In this document: piece after piece, positions 1 through 7,366 of the stretch
How positions within the stretch are numbered: the stretch's first letter is position 1
Layout: each line of letters starts with the position of its first letter
From: Oscillospiraceae bacterium
GTDB taxonomy: Bacteria > Bacillota > Clostridia > Oscillospirales > Oscillospiraceae
Direction of reading: 5' to 3'
Length of the DNA stretch: 64,000 nucleotides
Assembly: GCA_015067495.1 (NCBI GenBank)
Contig: SVMI01000004.1
Span: 22,222 to 86,221 of the forward strand
The notes under the pieces: model-generated
What the model was told of the DNA's origin: nothing
Database searches by the model: none
What the model saw: only the letters and a program-made list of their open reading frames with translations
Made by a program: the position numbers and the translations under genes

Positions 1-364
1 CAGTGAGAGCTGCAACTTCTTTTTCCGTGCGGGGCTTGATATCCGGGCAAAGGGTATCCAGGTGGTCATTTTCCACCACCACGCTCATCATGGTCATACC
101 GCTGGAGTGGGGGCGCATCGCCACGTCCTTGACTGTACCCGAAACAGACGCGTGAACCGGCACGCACAAGCCCTCGTTGTCGCCCAGCTTCTGACCGACG
201 GTCACGTAATCGCCCTTTTTGACCAGCGGCTTGCAGGGTACGCCGATGTGCTGGCTCAGCGGGATCACGAGAACGTCAGGCGACGGGAACTTCTGGGTAT
301 GGCAGTCGGCAGCATATGCCTTATTTTCCTTGGGATGCACGCCACCGAAAACTTTGAAAGCCAT
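1..364 (-). CDS. rnfC: Electron transport complex subunit RnfC, N-terminal part (truncated by window edge)
   Basis: RnfC is the NADH/ferredoxin-side subunit of the membrane-bound Rnf complex, which couples ferredoxin:NAD+ electron transfer to ion pumping. Only 121 N-terminal codons are visible because the gene runs off the left edge. The start is ATG at 364, five bases after a GAGGTG ribosome site. The visible part has the family start (MAFKVFGGVHPKENK), the IPLSQHIG segment and a barrel-sandwich lipoyl-like fold with KKGDYVTVGQKLG and the VSGTV turn. The NADH/FMN and 4Fe-4S parts would lie outside the window. A promoter with good boxes lies just upstream (418-446), so rnfC is probably the first gene of its operon. 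The family call is made from recognised motifs. Confidence 0.9.
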   Translation of the reverse strand, partial: MAFKVFGGVHPKENKAYAADCHTQKFPSPDVLVIPLSQHIGVPCKPLVKKGDYVTVGQKLGDNEGLCVPVHASVSGTVKDVAMRPHSSGMTMMSVVVENDHLDTLCPDIKPRTEKEVAALT

Positions 365-417
365 GAAATCACCTCTTCTTCAAGCTTCGACCGAAAGGTC
401 GCGATCATACTGTAAGC

Positions 418-446
418 ATGATAGCTTATTTCCCTGTGTTTGTCTA
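418..446 (-). promoter_or_regulatory. Predicted sigma-A promoter of rnfC
   Basis: On the minus strand TAGACA and TATCAT are separated by 17 bases, about 55 bp upstream of the rnfC start codon. Confidence 0.6.
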
Positions 447-520
447 TCCATTTATTGGATTTTCTACGAAAAAGCCTTAAAAAATAGTTTTTTATCGATA
501 CAAAAAGTTGGAATAACGCA

Positions 521-548
521 GAAAATCGCGGCTCAAGCCGCGATTTTC
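521..548 (-). terminator. Inverted repeat at the end of the M3 peptidase gene
   Basis: A 12-bp perfect stem (521-532 with 537-548, loop TCAA) overlaps the stop codon of the peptidase gene. The T-run after the stem is poor, so it is a probable rather than textbook terminator. Confidence 0.55.
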
Positions 549-2158
549 TGATCCGATCGAAGATAAGTCTCAAGGGTTTCCCGAATGGACTCCAGACGAC
601 CCTGCGCAAAGGGGCTGGTCAGCCCCGCCTCCTGCGTAAAGGCGATCATGGAGGGCTGGGTGGTCGTCAGCTCCTTTTCGTACAGCTGCAAGCCCTTGCC
701 GGTCTCTTCCTTTTCCAGCTGATAGATCTGGAACGCCACGTCGTTGCTGACCACATAGCTGATCACGTACATGGGCGCGATGTAAAAATGCACGATGCGG
801 ACATAGTCACGGCTGTCCCACTGCCAGACATCAAAGCCGAACGCCTTGCAGGTCTTCTCGTAAAGTGCCTGCACGTTTTCAACGGTCAGCTCCTCGCCCT
901 CCAGCAGGTACACCTGATGCTCAAACAGCGCATAGGCAGACTGCTCCACGAACACGCTCAGGGTGTCCAGCATTTTCGCCTGCTCCAGCTCTCCCGCGCC
1001 GTCGCCGTAACACAGGCTCAGGTATTCCAAGCCCTGCGAGAAGACCTCTGCCACGTCAACACCCGACTTCATGCCGTAGCTTGCGTAGTCGTTGCAGAAG
1101 TGACCGAACTCATGGGCAAAGGTCAGCTTATCCCACTTGACGCCCATGGGATTGACAAAGACGTAAGGCTGACCGTAATCCGTCAGGAACACCTCAAAGG
1201 AGGCGTCATATTTCTTGTTGCTGTAAGTGATGTCGTAAAGCTGCGCCGTATCCATCACCCGGAAGGCTTCCTTGATGGTTCCGCCCATGGCGTTGGAGGC
1301 GCTTTCCACATATAGAAACACACTCTCCGGCGAGCAGCTGTCCCAGCTGTTGCTGTCAGCGAACAGCGGCGCGGACTCCATGTATAGTGGCGTCAGCTCC
1401 TCACTTACCTGCTGCAGATACTTGATCGCTTCGTCCGGGGAATAGTCACGACCGTGGTAAAAATCGTAAGCAAAGGTCAGGAAATTCTCATAACCTGCAT
1501 ATTCCGCAATCTCCTGCCGCAGTGCCACCAGCTCCACAAAAAGCTGCGCCATCTTGGCACCGACACCACTGTAGTACTCCTCCGAGCCGGGCATGACGTT
1601 CTGTGCCTGCTCGCACAGCTCGTTGTACTGACTTTCCATCTCCGACTGGCGATCCATCAGTGCCGTGAAGGTATCGTCCCACAGGCTGTCGCCGTCGTAG
1701 TCATCAAAGAAGCCGTCCTCGAAGGAGTCCGATGCTTCCAGCTCCTCCCGCAGGGGGCAGTCTGCAAGGGCATAGAACATCTGATCCAGCCACGCATCCA
1801 CCTGCGCAGTCTGACCGAGGCAGTAGTTATACTCCTGCTCCCAATAAGTGTCGGTCAGATCCTTGTAGTAGTAAATGCTCGCCAGATTGTAATTGGTGTA
1901 AAAGGTGTTGTAGGAGTTATAAAATGCCCAGATCTTTTCAAGAAGCACGTCCACATCCTTCTCTGTCTTTGCATTCTCACAGCAGTCATTGAGCAGTGCT
2001 CCCATGTTGGTGACATCAGGTCTGGTGTACTTCATTTGGGAGAAGGGTATCGCCATCTGAGACGCAAACCAGCCATCCAGATCCGGCATCACGCAGCCGC
2101 TCAGCAGCATCGTCACAGCAAAAACAAGCGCCAATACCTTCAAAACTGTTTTCTTCAC
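533..2158 (-). CDS. M3 family zinc metallopeptidase, lipoprotein
   Basis: Predicted extracytoplasmic, lipid-anchored oligopeptidase of the M3 (thimet/PepF) family, 541 residues. The start chosen is GTG at 2158, seven bases after GGAGGTG; an upstream ATG would add 11 residues with no ribosome site. The N-terminus VKKTVLKVLALVF and the lipobox LLSGC indicate export and acylation at that Cys. The zinc site is visible as HEFGH about three-fifths along, with a downstream Glu in DVAEVFSQGLE in the position of the third ligand of M3 enzymes. M3 peptidases are more often cytoplasmic, so the lipobox is noteworthy. Substrate is unknown. A promoter (2180-2208) precedes it and it seems to be a single-gene unit. 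Confidence 0.88.
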   Translation of the reverse strand: MKKTVLKVLALVFAVTMLLSGCVMPDLDGWFASQMAIPFSQMKYTRPDVTNMGALLNDCCENAKTEKDVDVLLEKIWAFYNSYNTFYTNYNLASIYYYKDLTDTYWEQEYNYCLGQTAQVDAWLDQMFYALADCPLREELEASDSFEDGFFDDYDGDSLWDDTFTALMDRQSEMESQYNELCEQAQNVMPGSEEYYSGVGAKMAQLFVELVALRQEIAEYAGYENFLTFAYDFYHGRDYSPDEAIKYLQQVSEELTPLYMESAPLFADSNSWDSCSPESVFLYVESASNAMGGTIKEAFRVMDTAQLYDITYSNKKYDASFEVFLTDYGQPYVFVNPMGVKWDKLTFAHEFGHFCNDYASYGMKSGVDVAEVFSQGLEYLSLCYGDGAGELEQAKMLDTLSVFVEQSAYALFEHQVYLLEGEELTVENVQALYEKTCKAFGFDVWQWDSRDYVRIVHFYIAPMYVISYVVSNDVAFQIYQLEKEETGKGLQLYEKELTTTQPSMIAFTQEAGLTSPFAQGRLESIRETLETYLRSDQKIAA

Positions 2159-2179
2159 AGAAAACACCTCCTTTTCTTT

Positions 2180-2208
2180 AGCATAGCACAATTCGACAGC
2201 TCTTGCAA
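2180..2208 (-). promoter_or_regulatory. Predicted promoter of the M3 peptidase gene
   Basis: Minus strand TTGCAA, 17-base spacer, TATGCT, about 20 bp before the GTG start. Confidence 0.55.
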
Positions 2209-2235
2209 CTTTTTCTGTGGTTTCGGAAAAATCTC

Positions 2236-2264
2236 TTTACAACCGCACCCACCCATGGTAAAAT
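2236..2264 (+). promoter_or_regulatory. Predicted promoter of the MarR-family gene
   Basis: TTTACA, 17-base spacer, TAAAAT. The palindrome at 2266-2279 begins two bases after the -10 box. Confidence 0.7.
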
Positions 2265-2265
2265 A

Positions 2266-2279
2266 GTTGCATACGCAAC
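2266..2279. promoter_or_regulatory. Palindromic operator candidate for the MarR regulator
   Basis: GTTGC-ATAC-GCAAC lies between the -10 box and the start codon, over the expected transcription start. The position fits negative autoregulation, which is usual for MarR proteins; binding is inferred. Confidence 0.55.
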
Positions 2280-2297
2280 AAGAAAGGATTTGATCCC

Positions 2298-2729
2298 ATG
2301 TCCGATATCATCCGTGATATCACCGAGATCACCCGCTGCGGTGCGCAATACAAATCCGATAACCTCGCTCCCTTCGGTCTGAAGGGCTGTCATCCCAGCT
2401 ATCTGGGGGAGATCTGTGCCTGCCCCGGCATTTCCCAAGATAAGCTCGCCCAGCGCATCTGCATCAATAAGAGTAACGTCGCCCGTCAGGCTGCCATTCT
2501 GGAGGAGGATGGTTTCATCCTTCGCAAGCCGTCCCAGACGGACAAGCGTGTCATGGAGCTGTATCCCACCGAAAAGACCCTGCAGCTGATGCCCCAAATC
2601 ATGCAGATCATCGACTGCTGGACCAGCTCTCTGACAGAGGATCTGTCCGCCGAGGAAGTGGCGGTGCTGGAAAAGGCACTGCTGCGTATGCGCACCAAAG
2701 CCGCCGCATGGCTGGATAAAAACGATTGA
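2298..2729 (+). CDS. MarR family winged-helix transcriptional regulator
   Basis: 143-residue regulator of the MarR family. The DNA-binding region is clear: a recognition-helix segment ISQDKLAQRICINKSNVARQ (about residues 42-61) and the wing DGFILRKPSQTDKRV, followed by a C-terminal dimerisation helix (VLEKALLRMRTKAA). The start is ATG at 2298 after an AAAGGA ribosome site. It has its own promoter, a 5-4-5 palindrome over the start of transcription and a terminator behind it, so it is monocistronic and probably autorepressed. The effector and other targets are not evident; no efflux pump sits next to it. Confidence 0.9.
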   Translation: MSDIIRDITEITRCGAQYKSDNLAPFGLKGCHPSYLGEICACPGISQDKLAQRICINKSNVARQAAILEEDGFILRKPSQTDKRVMELYPTEKTLQLMPQIMQIIDCWTSSLTEDLSAEEVAVLEKALLRMRTKAAAWLDKND

Positions 2730-2738
2730 CCGATCACA

Positions 2739-2772
2739 CGACCTCCCGAATACCGGGAGGTCGTTGCTTTTT
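2739..2772 (+). terminator. Intrinsic terminator after the MarR gene
   Basis: CGACCTCCCG / CGGGAGGTCG stem with a five-base loop, followed by a T-rich tail. Confidence 0.85.
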
Positions 2773-2842
2773 GGAATTTCTGAATAAATCTGCCGTCCAT
2801 GGCAAACAATACCTCCGACACCAATTCTAGGAGGTATACTGG

Positions 2843-4048
2843 ATGTTCAAAAAATCATTGCTTTGCATCTGCGTGGTCGCCGCCTGCCTGATCGGTCTTT
2901 GCGGCAACGCAGTTGCGCTGGAGGTGGACTGCGACAGCATCTACTGCTTCAGTCCGGAGGATCTTTCTTCTGAGGAAACCCTCATGGGCGTCTGCATCAC
3001 GGGTCTTCCCGATGCCAAAACCGGCACCATCATGCTGGGCAGACGGGTGGTGCGGGTAGGCGACATTCTGACCGCCGCGCAGGTGGCGCAGATGACCTTT
3101 GCACCGCTGCAGACCCAAGAGGATCAGGATGCGGTAGTCACATACCTGCCCATCTATGAAAACCGCGTTGCCCCTGCTGTCAGCACAACCATTTCCATCC
3201 GCGGCAAGACGGATCAGCCGCCTGTGGCTGAGGATCTTGCTATCGAGACCTACAAGAATCTGCCCAACGACGGCGCACTCAAGGTCAGCGATCCCGAAGG
3301 TCAGGCACTGACCTACTCCGTCATCCGTCAGCCCAAGCGCGGCTCTGTGGAGGTACGTGCCGACGGCACCTTCACCTACACGCCCAAGAAAAACAAGGTG
3401 GGCGTTGACTCCTTCACCTTCGCCGCCACCGACCCGGCGGGCAATGTGTCCCGGGAGGCAACCGTGACCGTCAGCATCATCAAGCCCAGCGACGCCACAC
3501 AGTACACCGATACTGTCGGCTCGAGCTGCCGTTTTGAGGCGGAATGGCTGAAAAACACCGGCATTTTTATCGGTGAGAGCATCGGCGGTGCCCAGTGCTT
3601 CCGGGAAGACCGCAGCGTCAGCAAGGGCGAATTTCTGACCATGGTGGTCAAATCCCTCGGTATTCCCGTGGATGAAAATGCCACCGCCACCGGCTATGCG
3701 GAAGAGATCCCCCGCTGGCTGCAGCCCTATCTGGCAGCGGCGATGCGCTCCGGGCTGACCTCCGGCATTCCCCTGACGGATGCGGGAACGCTGGGTCTTG
3801 ACGATGTCATCACCGGCGCGGAAGCTGCCGTGATGCTGCAAAACGCCATGGATCTGTCCCTTTCCACCACTTCTGCGCCGGAGGATGGCGACATTCCCGA
3901 CTGGGCAAAGGTCGCCGTCATGGCGATGAATGACAACGGCATCCGCATCCATGCCACCGACAAGCTGACCCGCGGTCAGGTAGCGGTGATGCTCTATCAG
4001 GCAAACCAGCTGGCAACGGAAGCCCCGGGTCTTTCCATGTATCAATAA
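2843..4048 (+). CDS. Secreted protein with a cadherin-like/Ig-fold domain and SLH-like repeats
   Basis: 401-residue exported protein. An N-terminal signal peptide (KKSLLCICVVAACLIGLCG) is followed by a conserved-looking region of unknown fold, then a cadherin-like (tandem-95 type) domain around residues 128-211 marked by SDPEGQALTYSV, DGTFTYTP and DSFTFAATDPAGN. The C-terminal 170 residues resemble three S-layer-homology repeats (KGEFLTMVVKSLGI, LDDVITGAEAAVML, LTRGQVAVMLYQAN), which in other Firmicutes anchor proteins to secondary cell-wall polymers. Start is ATG at 2843 behind AGGAGG. No S-layer protein gene is nearby. It stands alone between the MarR terminator and an intergenic repeat cluster. 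Its function is inferred only as surface-attached. Confidence 0.8.
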   Translation: MFKKSLLCICVVAACLIGLCGNAVALEVDCDSIYCFSPEDLSSEETLMGVCITGLPDAKTGTIMLGRRVVRVGDILTAAQVAQMTFAPLQTQEDQDAVVTYLPIYENRVAPAVSTTISIRGKTDQPPVAEDLAIETYKNLPNDGALKVSDPEGQALTYSVIRQPKRGSVEVRADGTFTYTPKKNKVGVDSFTFAATDPAGNVSREATVTVSIIKPSDATQYTDTVGSSCRFEAEWLKNTGIFIGESIGGAQCFREDRSVSKGEFLTMVVKSLGIPVDENATATGYAEEIPRWLQPYLAAAMRSGLTSGIPLTDAGTLGLDDVITGAEAAVMLQNAMDLSLSTTSAPEDGDIPDWAKVAVMAMNDNGIRIHATDKLTRGQVAVMLYQANQLATEAPGLSMYQ

Positions 4049-4049
4049 C

Positions 4050-4168
4050 AGGCGGGCGGTTCATGACCGCCCCTACATATTCTGATATATTGTAGGGGAC
4101 GATGCCCACATCGTCCCGCCTGTCACGGTGCGATTATAACGGGTGGATGTAGGCATCCACCCCTGCAA
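4050..4168. repeat. Cluster of GC-rich palindromic intergenic repeats
   Basis: Three adjacent small palindromes: GGGCGGTTCATGACCGCCC ending in CCTACA, then TGTAGGGGACGATG with CATCGTCCC, then GGGTGGATG with CATCCACCC. The CCTACA/TGTAGG ends match the element at 39653-39725. They look like dispersed REP/MITE-type elements and carry no coding sequence. Confidence 0.7.
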
Positions 4169-4173
4169 AACAA

Positions 4174-4203
4174 AACGACCCCAACCAAACGGTTGGGGTC
4201 GTT
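4174..4203 (-). terminator. Intrinsic terminator of rpsB-tsf
   Basis: A 13-bp perfect stem (4174-4186 with 4191-4203), 15 bp after the tsf stop codon. The minus-strand right arm ends in TT and is followed by TTGTTTTG. Confidence 0.85.
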
Positions 4204-4218
4204 CCTGAATAACTCGAA

Positions 4219-5145
4219 TTACTTGCCAGCGTTGGCGATCTGAGCTGCGACTTCGTCAGCGAAGTTCTCTTCCTTCTTCTCAATGCCTTCACCCTTGATA
4301 TAGTGGATAGCATCGACGAAAGCGACCTTGCCGCCCAGCTTCTTGGCAGCGTCAGCGATGTAGCCGGCGACGTCGCCCTTAAACAGGTCAGCGCGGACGA
4401 ACTCCTGCTGCAGCAGGCAGATCTCCTTGTAGAAAGCAGCGATCTTGCCGGCAGCGATCTTTTCCTTGACAGCGGCGGGTTTGCCTGCCATCTTGGGATC
4501 GTTGTCCATCTGTGCGATCTGGACAGCCAGTTCCTTGTCGACTTCTTCCTGAGGAACCTGGGACTTATCCCAGTACTTTGCGCCCATAGCAGCGATCTGC
4601 ATTGCAACGTTCTTGCCGATCTCGGTAGCGTCGCAGCCCTCGACAGCCAAGTTGACCAGAACACCGTGGGTGCCGCCCATGTGGACGTAAGCAACGGAGG
4701 TATTCTCAGCAAAGCGGTCGAAACGGCGGATCTGCATGTTCTCGCCGATGGACATGACCTTCTCCTGCATGATCTCGGTGACGGTCAGAGAGGTGCCGGG
4801 GTAGGTGCAAGCCTTCAGAGCCTCCACATCAGCGGGGTTCTGGGTGGCAACGACAACTGCCAAATTCTTGACCAGATCCATGAAGGCGTCGGTCTTGGCA
4901 GCAAAGTCAGTCTCGGAGTTGACCTCGATGACGACGCCGACGCCGTCAACGACGGTTGCGTAAGCAACGCCTTCAGCGGCAACGCGGCCAGCCTTCTTGG
5001 CAGCCTTTGCCAGACCCTTTTCGCGCAGCCAGTCAACAGCCTTATCCATATCACCGTCGGTAGCAGTCAGAGCTGCCTTGCAGTCCATCATGCCGACGTT
5101 GGTCATTTCGCGGAGCTTCTTAACATCCAGTGCGGTAAATGCCAT
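4219..5145 (-). CDS. tsf: Translation elongation factor Ts
   Basis: EF-Ts catalyses GDP/GTP exchange on EF-Tu in the cytoplasm. The 308-residue protein has the UBA-like N-terminus (LDVKKLREMTNVGMMDCK, with DWLREKGLAKA after it), the TDFAAKTDAF core signature and two EF-Tu-contacting subdomains, a normal length for the family. ATG at 5145 follows AGGAGG. It is co-transcribed with rpsB, 17 bp upstream, and ends at a strong terminator. The order rpsB-tsf is the standard bacterial one. Confidence 0.97.
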   Translation of the reverse strand: MAFTALDVKKLREMTNVGMMDCKAALTATDGDMDKAVDWLREKGLAKAAKKAGRVAAEGVAYATVVDGVGVVIEVNSETDFAAKTDAFMDLVKNLAVVVATQNPADVEALKACTYPGTSLTVTEIMQEKVMSIGENMQIRRFDRFAENTSVAYVHMGGTHGVLVNLAVEGCDATEIGKNVAMQIAAMGAKYWDKSQVPQEEVDKELAVQIAQMDNDPKMAGKPAAVKEKIAAGKIAAFYKEICLLQQEFVRADLFKGDVAGYIADAAKKLGGKVAFVDAIHYIKGEGIEKKEENFADEVAAQIANAGK

Positions 5146-5162
5146 TTTCTATTTCCTCCTAA

Positions 5163-5897
5163 TTACTCAGCCTCGACAGCCTCGGTAGCCTCGGCAGCTT
5201 CAGCAACAGCGTCCTCACCCTGACGGCCTTCGATGGCAGCGCTTGCCATAGCGGCAGCGATCAGGCGGATCGCGCGGATAGCGTCGTCATTGCCGGGGAT
5301 GACGTAGTCGATCTCGTCGGGGTCGCAGTTGGTGTCAACGATAGCGACGACGGGAATGCCCAGCTTCTTAGCCTCAGCGATGGCGTTGCGCTCCTTGCGG
5401 GGGTCAACGATGAACAGAGCAGCGGGGATCTTCTTCATTTCCTTAACGCCGCCCAGATACTTCTCGAGCTTCTCGATCTCGCCCTGCAGCTGAATGACTT
5501 CCTTCTTGGGCAGCATTGCGAAAGTGCCGTCAGCTTCCATCTTGCGCAGCTGTGCCAGACGGTCGATACGGGTACGCATGGTGCGGAAGTTGGTCATCAT
5601 ACCACCAAGCCAACGGGCGTTGACATAGTAGCCGCCGCAGCGGATCGCTTCTTCCTTGATGGCATCCTGAGCCTGCTTCTTGGTGCCGACGAACAGGATG
5701 TTGCCGCCGTTGGCTGCAGTCTCACGAACGAAGTTGTAAGCCTCTTCCAGCTTCTTAACGGTCTTCTGCAGGTCGATGATGTAGATACCGTTACGCTCGG
5801 TGTAGATGTAGGTAGCCATCTTGGGGTTCCAGCGGCGGGTCTGGTGACCGAAGTGTACGCCGGCCTCCAGCAGTTGTTTCATAGATACGACAGACAT
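5163..5897 (-). CDS. rpsB: 30S ribosomal protein S2
   Basis: S2 binds the 30S head/body junction and helps recruit S1-type functions. 244 residues: [20 protein letters not shown] at the N-terminus, then the family motifs [20 protein letters not shown] and [20 protein letters not shown]. The start is ATG at 5897, nine bases after AGGAG; longer readings into the leader lack family similarity. The last 25 residues are an acidic Ala/Glu-rich tail typical of many clostridial S2 proteins. It is the first gene of the rpsB-tsf unit, driven by the promoter at 6025-6053 through a structured leader of about 120 nt. Confidence 0.97.
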   Translation of the reverse strand: MSVVSMKQLLEAGVHFGHQTRRWNPKMATYIYTERNGIYIIDLQKTVKKLEEAYNFVRETAANGGNILFVGTKKQAQDAIKEEAIRCGGYYVNARWLGGMMTNFRTMRTRIDRLAQLRKMEADGTFAMLPKKEVIQLQGEIEKLEKYLGGVKEMKKIPAALFIVDPRKERNAIAEAKKLGIPVVAIVDTNCDPDEIDYVIPGNDDAIRAIRLIAAAMASAAIEGRQGEDAVAEAAEATEAVEAE

Positions 5898-6018
5898 TTT
5901 GCTTTTCTCCTTTTGTTTTTCCTCCACCCCGATCATCTCGCACTGCCCGCTCAAATGAGCACTCGGGGGTACGATCACCGGGTGTGTGGTTTAATAATGT
6001 CATGGGTTTTGCCCATGC
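5898..6018 (-). promoter_or_regulatory. Structured 5' leader of rpsB
   Basis: The untranslated leader between promoter and rpsB can form hairpins: CATGGGCAAAACCCATG near the 5' end, and a larger element in which ACCCCCGA pairs with TCGGGGT around an inner GCTCA-TT-TGAGC hairpin. Autogenous control by S2 through its leader is known in other bacteria; this RNA does not obviously match a published motif, so the role is inferred. Confidence 0.5.
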
Positions 6019-6024
6019 CGAACC

Positions 6025-6053
6025 ATTATATAGCATCAGCGGGCATTTTGCAA
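6025..6053 (-). promoter_or_regulatory. Predicted promoter of rpsB-tsf
   Basis: Minus strand TTGCAA, 17-base spacer, consensus TATAAT. Confidence 0.8.
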
Positions 6054-6094
6054 GTATTTTTTCCAAAATATTTTCACTTTATTCCCATTTTTTC

Positions 6095-6379
6095 TCAAAT
6101 CGGAAACCAAAGGGGTCTTTTTCGCGGACGGCAGCATTCCTCCGGCTTGATGTCCACCAGAATGATGTCCGGGCCGATGCGCCGGATGCACCGCCAAGGG
6201 ATCACAAAGTCGTCATGCCTGCCGATCACGCCGAGAAAACGGCTGGGTCCCGGCACCAAAATCGCCAGCACCTTACCCTCCGGAAGCTCCACCTCCACAT
6301 CGGAAACGAATCCCAGCCGCCGTCCGTCCGCCACACAGATCACTTCCTTGCAGTAAAGCTCTGTTGCTCTGATCCCCAT
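6095..6379 (-). CDS. YlmC/YmxH family sporulation-associated PRC-barrel protein
   Basis: 94-residue protein of the YlmC/YmxH family, a PRC-barrel fold found in spore formers. Visible family features are the RATELYCKEVICVADGRRLG start, DVEVELPEGKVLAILVPG and the IGPDIILVD strand near the end. ATG at 6379 is nine bases after GGAGG; extending further upstream would run into the inverted repeat after sigG. It sits 100 bp downstream of sigG in the same direction. Its molecular function is not established. The C-terminus CCRPRKRPLWFPI is a basic tail. Confidence 0.85.
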   Translation of the reverse strand: MGIRATELYCKEVICVADGRRLGFVSDVEVELPEGKVLAILVPGPSRFLGVIGRHDDFVIPWRCIRRIGPDIILVDIKPEECCRPRKRPLWFPI

Positions 6380-6442
6380 CCTGCGCGCCTCCTCCAAACA
6401 TTTTGGTACAGCGTATGCGCGCATAGAAAGAAATATGTCCAT

Positions 6443-6475
6443 ACACTTGGCTCTCCCCTTGGGAGAGCCAAGTGT
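6443..6475 (-). terminator. Perfect inverted repeat between sigG and ylmC
   Basis: A 15-bp perfect stem (6443-6457 with 6461-6475, loop CTT) five bases after the sigG stop codon. The following minus-strand sequence is only moderately T-rich, so termination may be partial, or the element may be an intergenic repeat. Confidence 0.55.
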
Positions 6476-6479
6476 TTCC

Positions 6480-7259
6480 TTATGATACAGTGACACTTTT
6501 GCGCATGGTTGCGATCGCGCCCTTTTCCAACCGCGACACCTGCGCTTGGGAGATGCCCACCAGATCCGCTACCTCCATCTGGGTCTTTCCGTCGTAAAAA
6601 CGAAGGGACAGGATCTGCTTTTCCCGCTCTCCCAGTGCCTGAAAGGCATTTTGCAGGGTGATATGCTCCATCCAGTTCAGCTCCGTATTTTTGGTGTCGC
6701 GCACCTGATCCATCACCGTCAGCGGATCGCCGCCCTCGGAATAAACGGGATCGTAAAGGCTCACAGGCGCGCAAACCGCATCCAGCGCCTCGCTGATGGT
6801 CTCCTCCGGGAGGGACAGCTCCTTCCCGATCTCCTCCAAGGTCGGCTCACGCCCCAGCTGAGCGAGCATCTGCTCCTTGCACTGCAGAATGCGGTAAGCC
6901 ACGTCCCGGATAGAGCGGGACACCCGGATGGCACTGTTATCCCGCAAATACCGCCGCACCTCCCCGGCGATCATTGGCACGCCATAGGTTGAGAAACGGA
7001 CATTTTTGCTCGGGTCGAAATTGGAAATTGCTTTGATCAGACCGATACATCCCACCTGAAAGAGATCATCAGGACTTTCACCTCGCTTTTCAAAGCGCTG
7101 GATCACCGATAGCACCAATCGCAGATTCCCCTCGATCAGCTCCTGCCGCGCACGTTCATCTCCCTGATTGGCACGCTGCAGCAGTACGGTCATTTCCTCC
7201 TGAGATAAGGTCTTGAGCTTCGCTGTGTTGACGCCGCAGATCTCTACTTTTCCCTGCAT
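6480..7259 (-). CDS. sigG: RNA polymerase sporulation sigma factor SigG
   Basis: Late forespore-specific sigma factor, 259 residues. The N-terminus KVEICGVNTAKLKTLSQEEM is diagnostic for sigma-G; region 2 shows NLRLVLSVIQRF, DDLFQVGCIGLIKAISNFD and KNVRFSTYGVPMIAGEVRRY, region 3 SRSIRDVAYRILQ, and region 4 the helix-turn-helix GKTQMEVADLVGISQAQVSR. ATG at 7259 follows AGGAGG. Upstream lies a sequence matching forespore sigma-F/sigma-G promoters (7289-7317), as expected for spoIIIG control. spoIIGA-sigE is not adjacent here. The gene implies that the organism can sporulate or descends from spore formers. Confidence 0.95.
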   Translation of the reverse strand: MQGKVEICGVNTAKLKTLSQEEMTVLLQRANQGDERARQELIEGNLRLVLSVIQRFEKRGESPDDLFQVGCIGLIKAISNFDPSKNVRFSTYGVPMIAGEVRRYLRDNSAIRVSRSIRDVAYRILQCKEQMLAQLGREPTLEEIGKELSLPEETISEALDAVCAPVSLYDPVYSEGGDPLTVMDQVRDTKNTELNWMEHITLQNAFQALGEREKQILSLRFYDGKTQMEVADLVGISQAQVSRLEKGAIATMRKSVTVS

Positions 7260-7288
7260 AGCTTCCTCCTGAGAAAAATGGTACTATC

Positions 7289-7317
7289 AGTATCTCCATT
7301 TCCCCCGGAAAGATACA
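7289..7317 (-). promoter_or_regulatory. Candidate SigF/SigG-type promoter of sigG
   Basis: Minus strand TGTATC, 14-base spacer, GGAGATACT. The second box fits the GGnnAnAnT pattern of sigma-F promoters and the first fits wGhATA except at the last base. No sigma-A boxes are seen in the same gap. Confidence 0.5.
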
Positions 7318-7318
7318 A

Positions 7319-7346
7319 GGGCGGTGACAGTTTCCTGTCACCGCCC
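7319..7346 (-). terminator. Intrinsic terminator of the giant adhesin gene
   Basis: A 12-bp perfect stem GGGCGGTGACAG / CTGTCACCGCCC with a four-base loop, 20 bp after the adhesin stop codon; the minus-strand tail is TTGTATCTTT. Confidence 0.75.
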
Positions 7347-7366
7347 CCATTCAGAAGGTAGAGTGC

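Noticed and set aside
2855..4045. A long minus-strand frame opposite the SLH/cadherin-like gene.
   Set aside because: No ribosome site or domain, and composition is that of an antisense frame; the plus-strand product has a signal peptide and SLH-like repeats.
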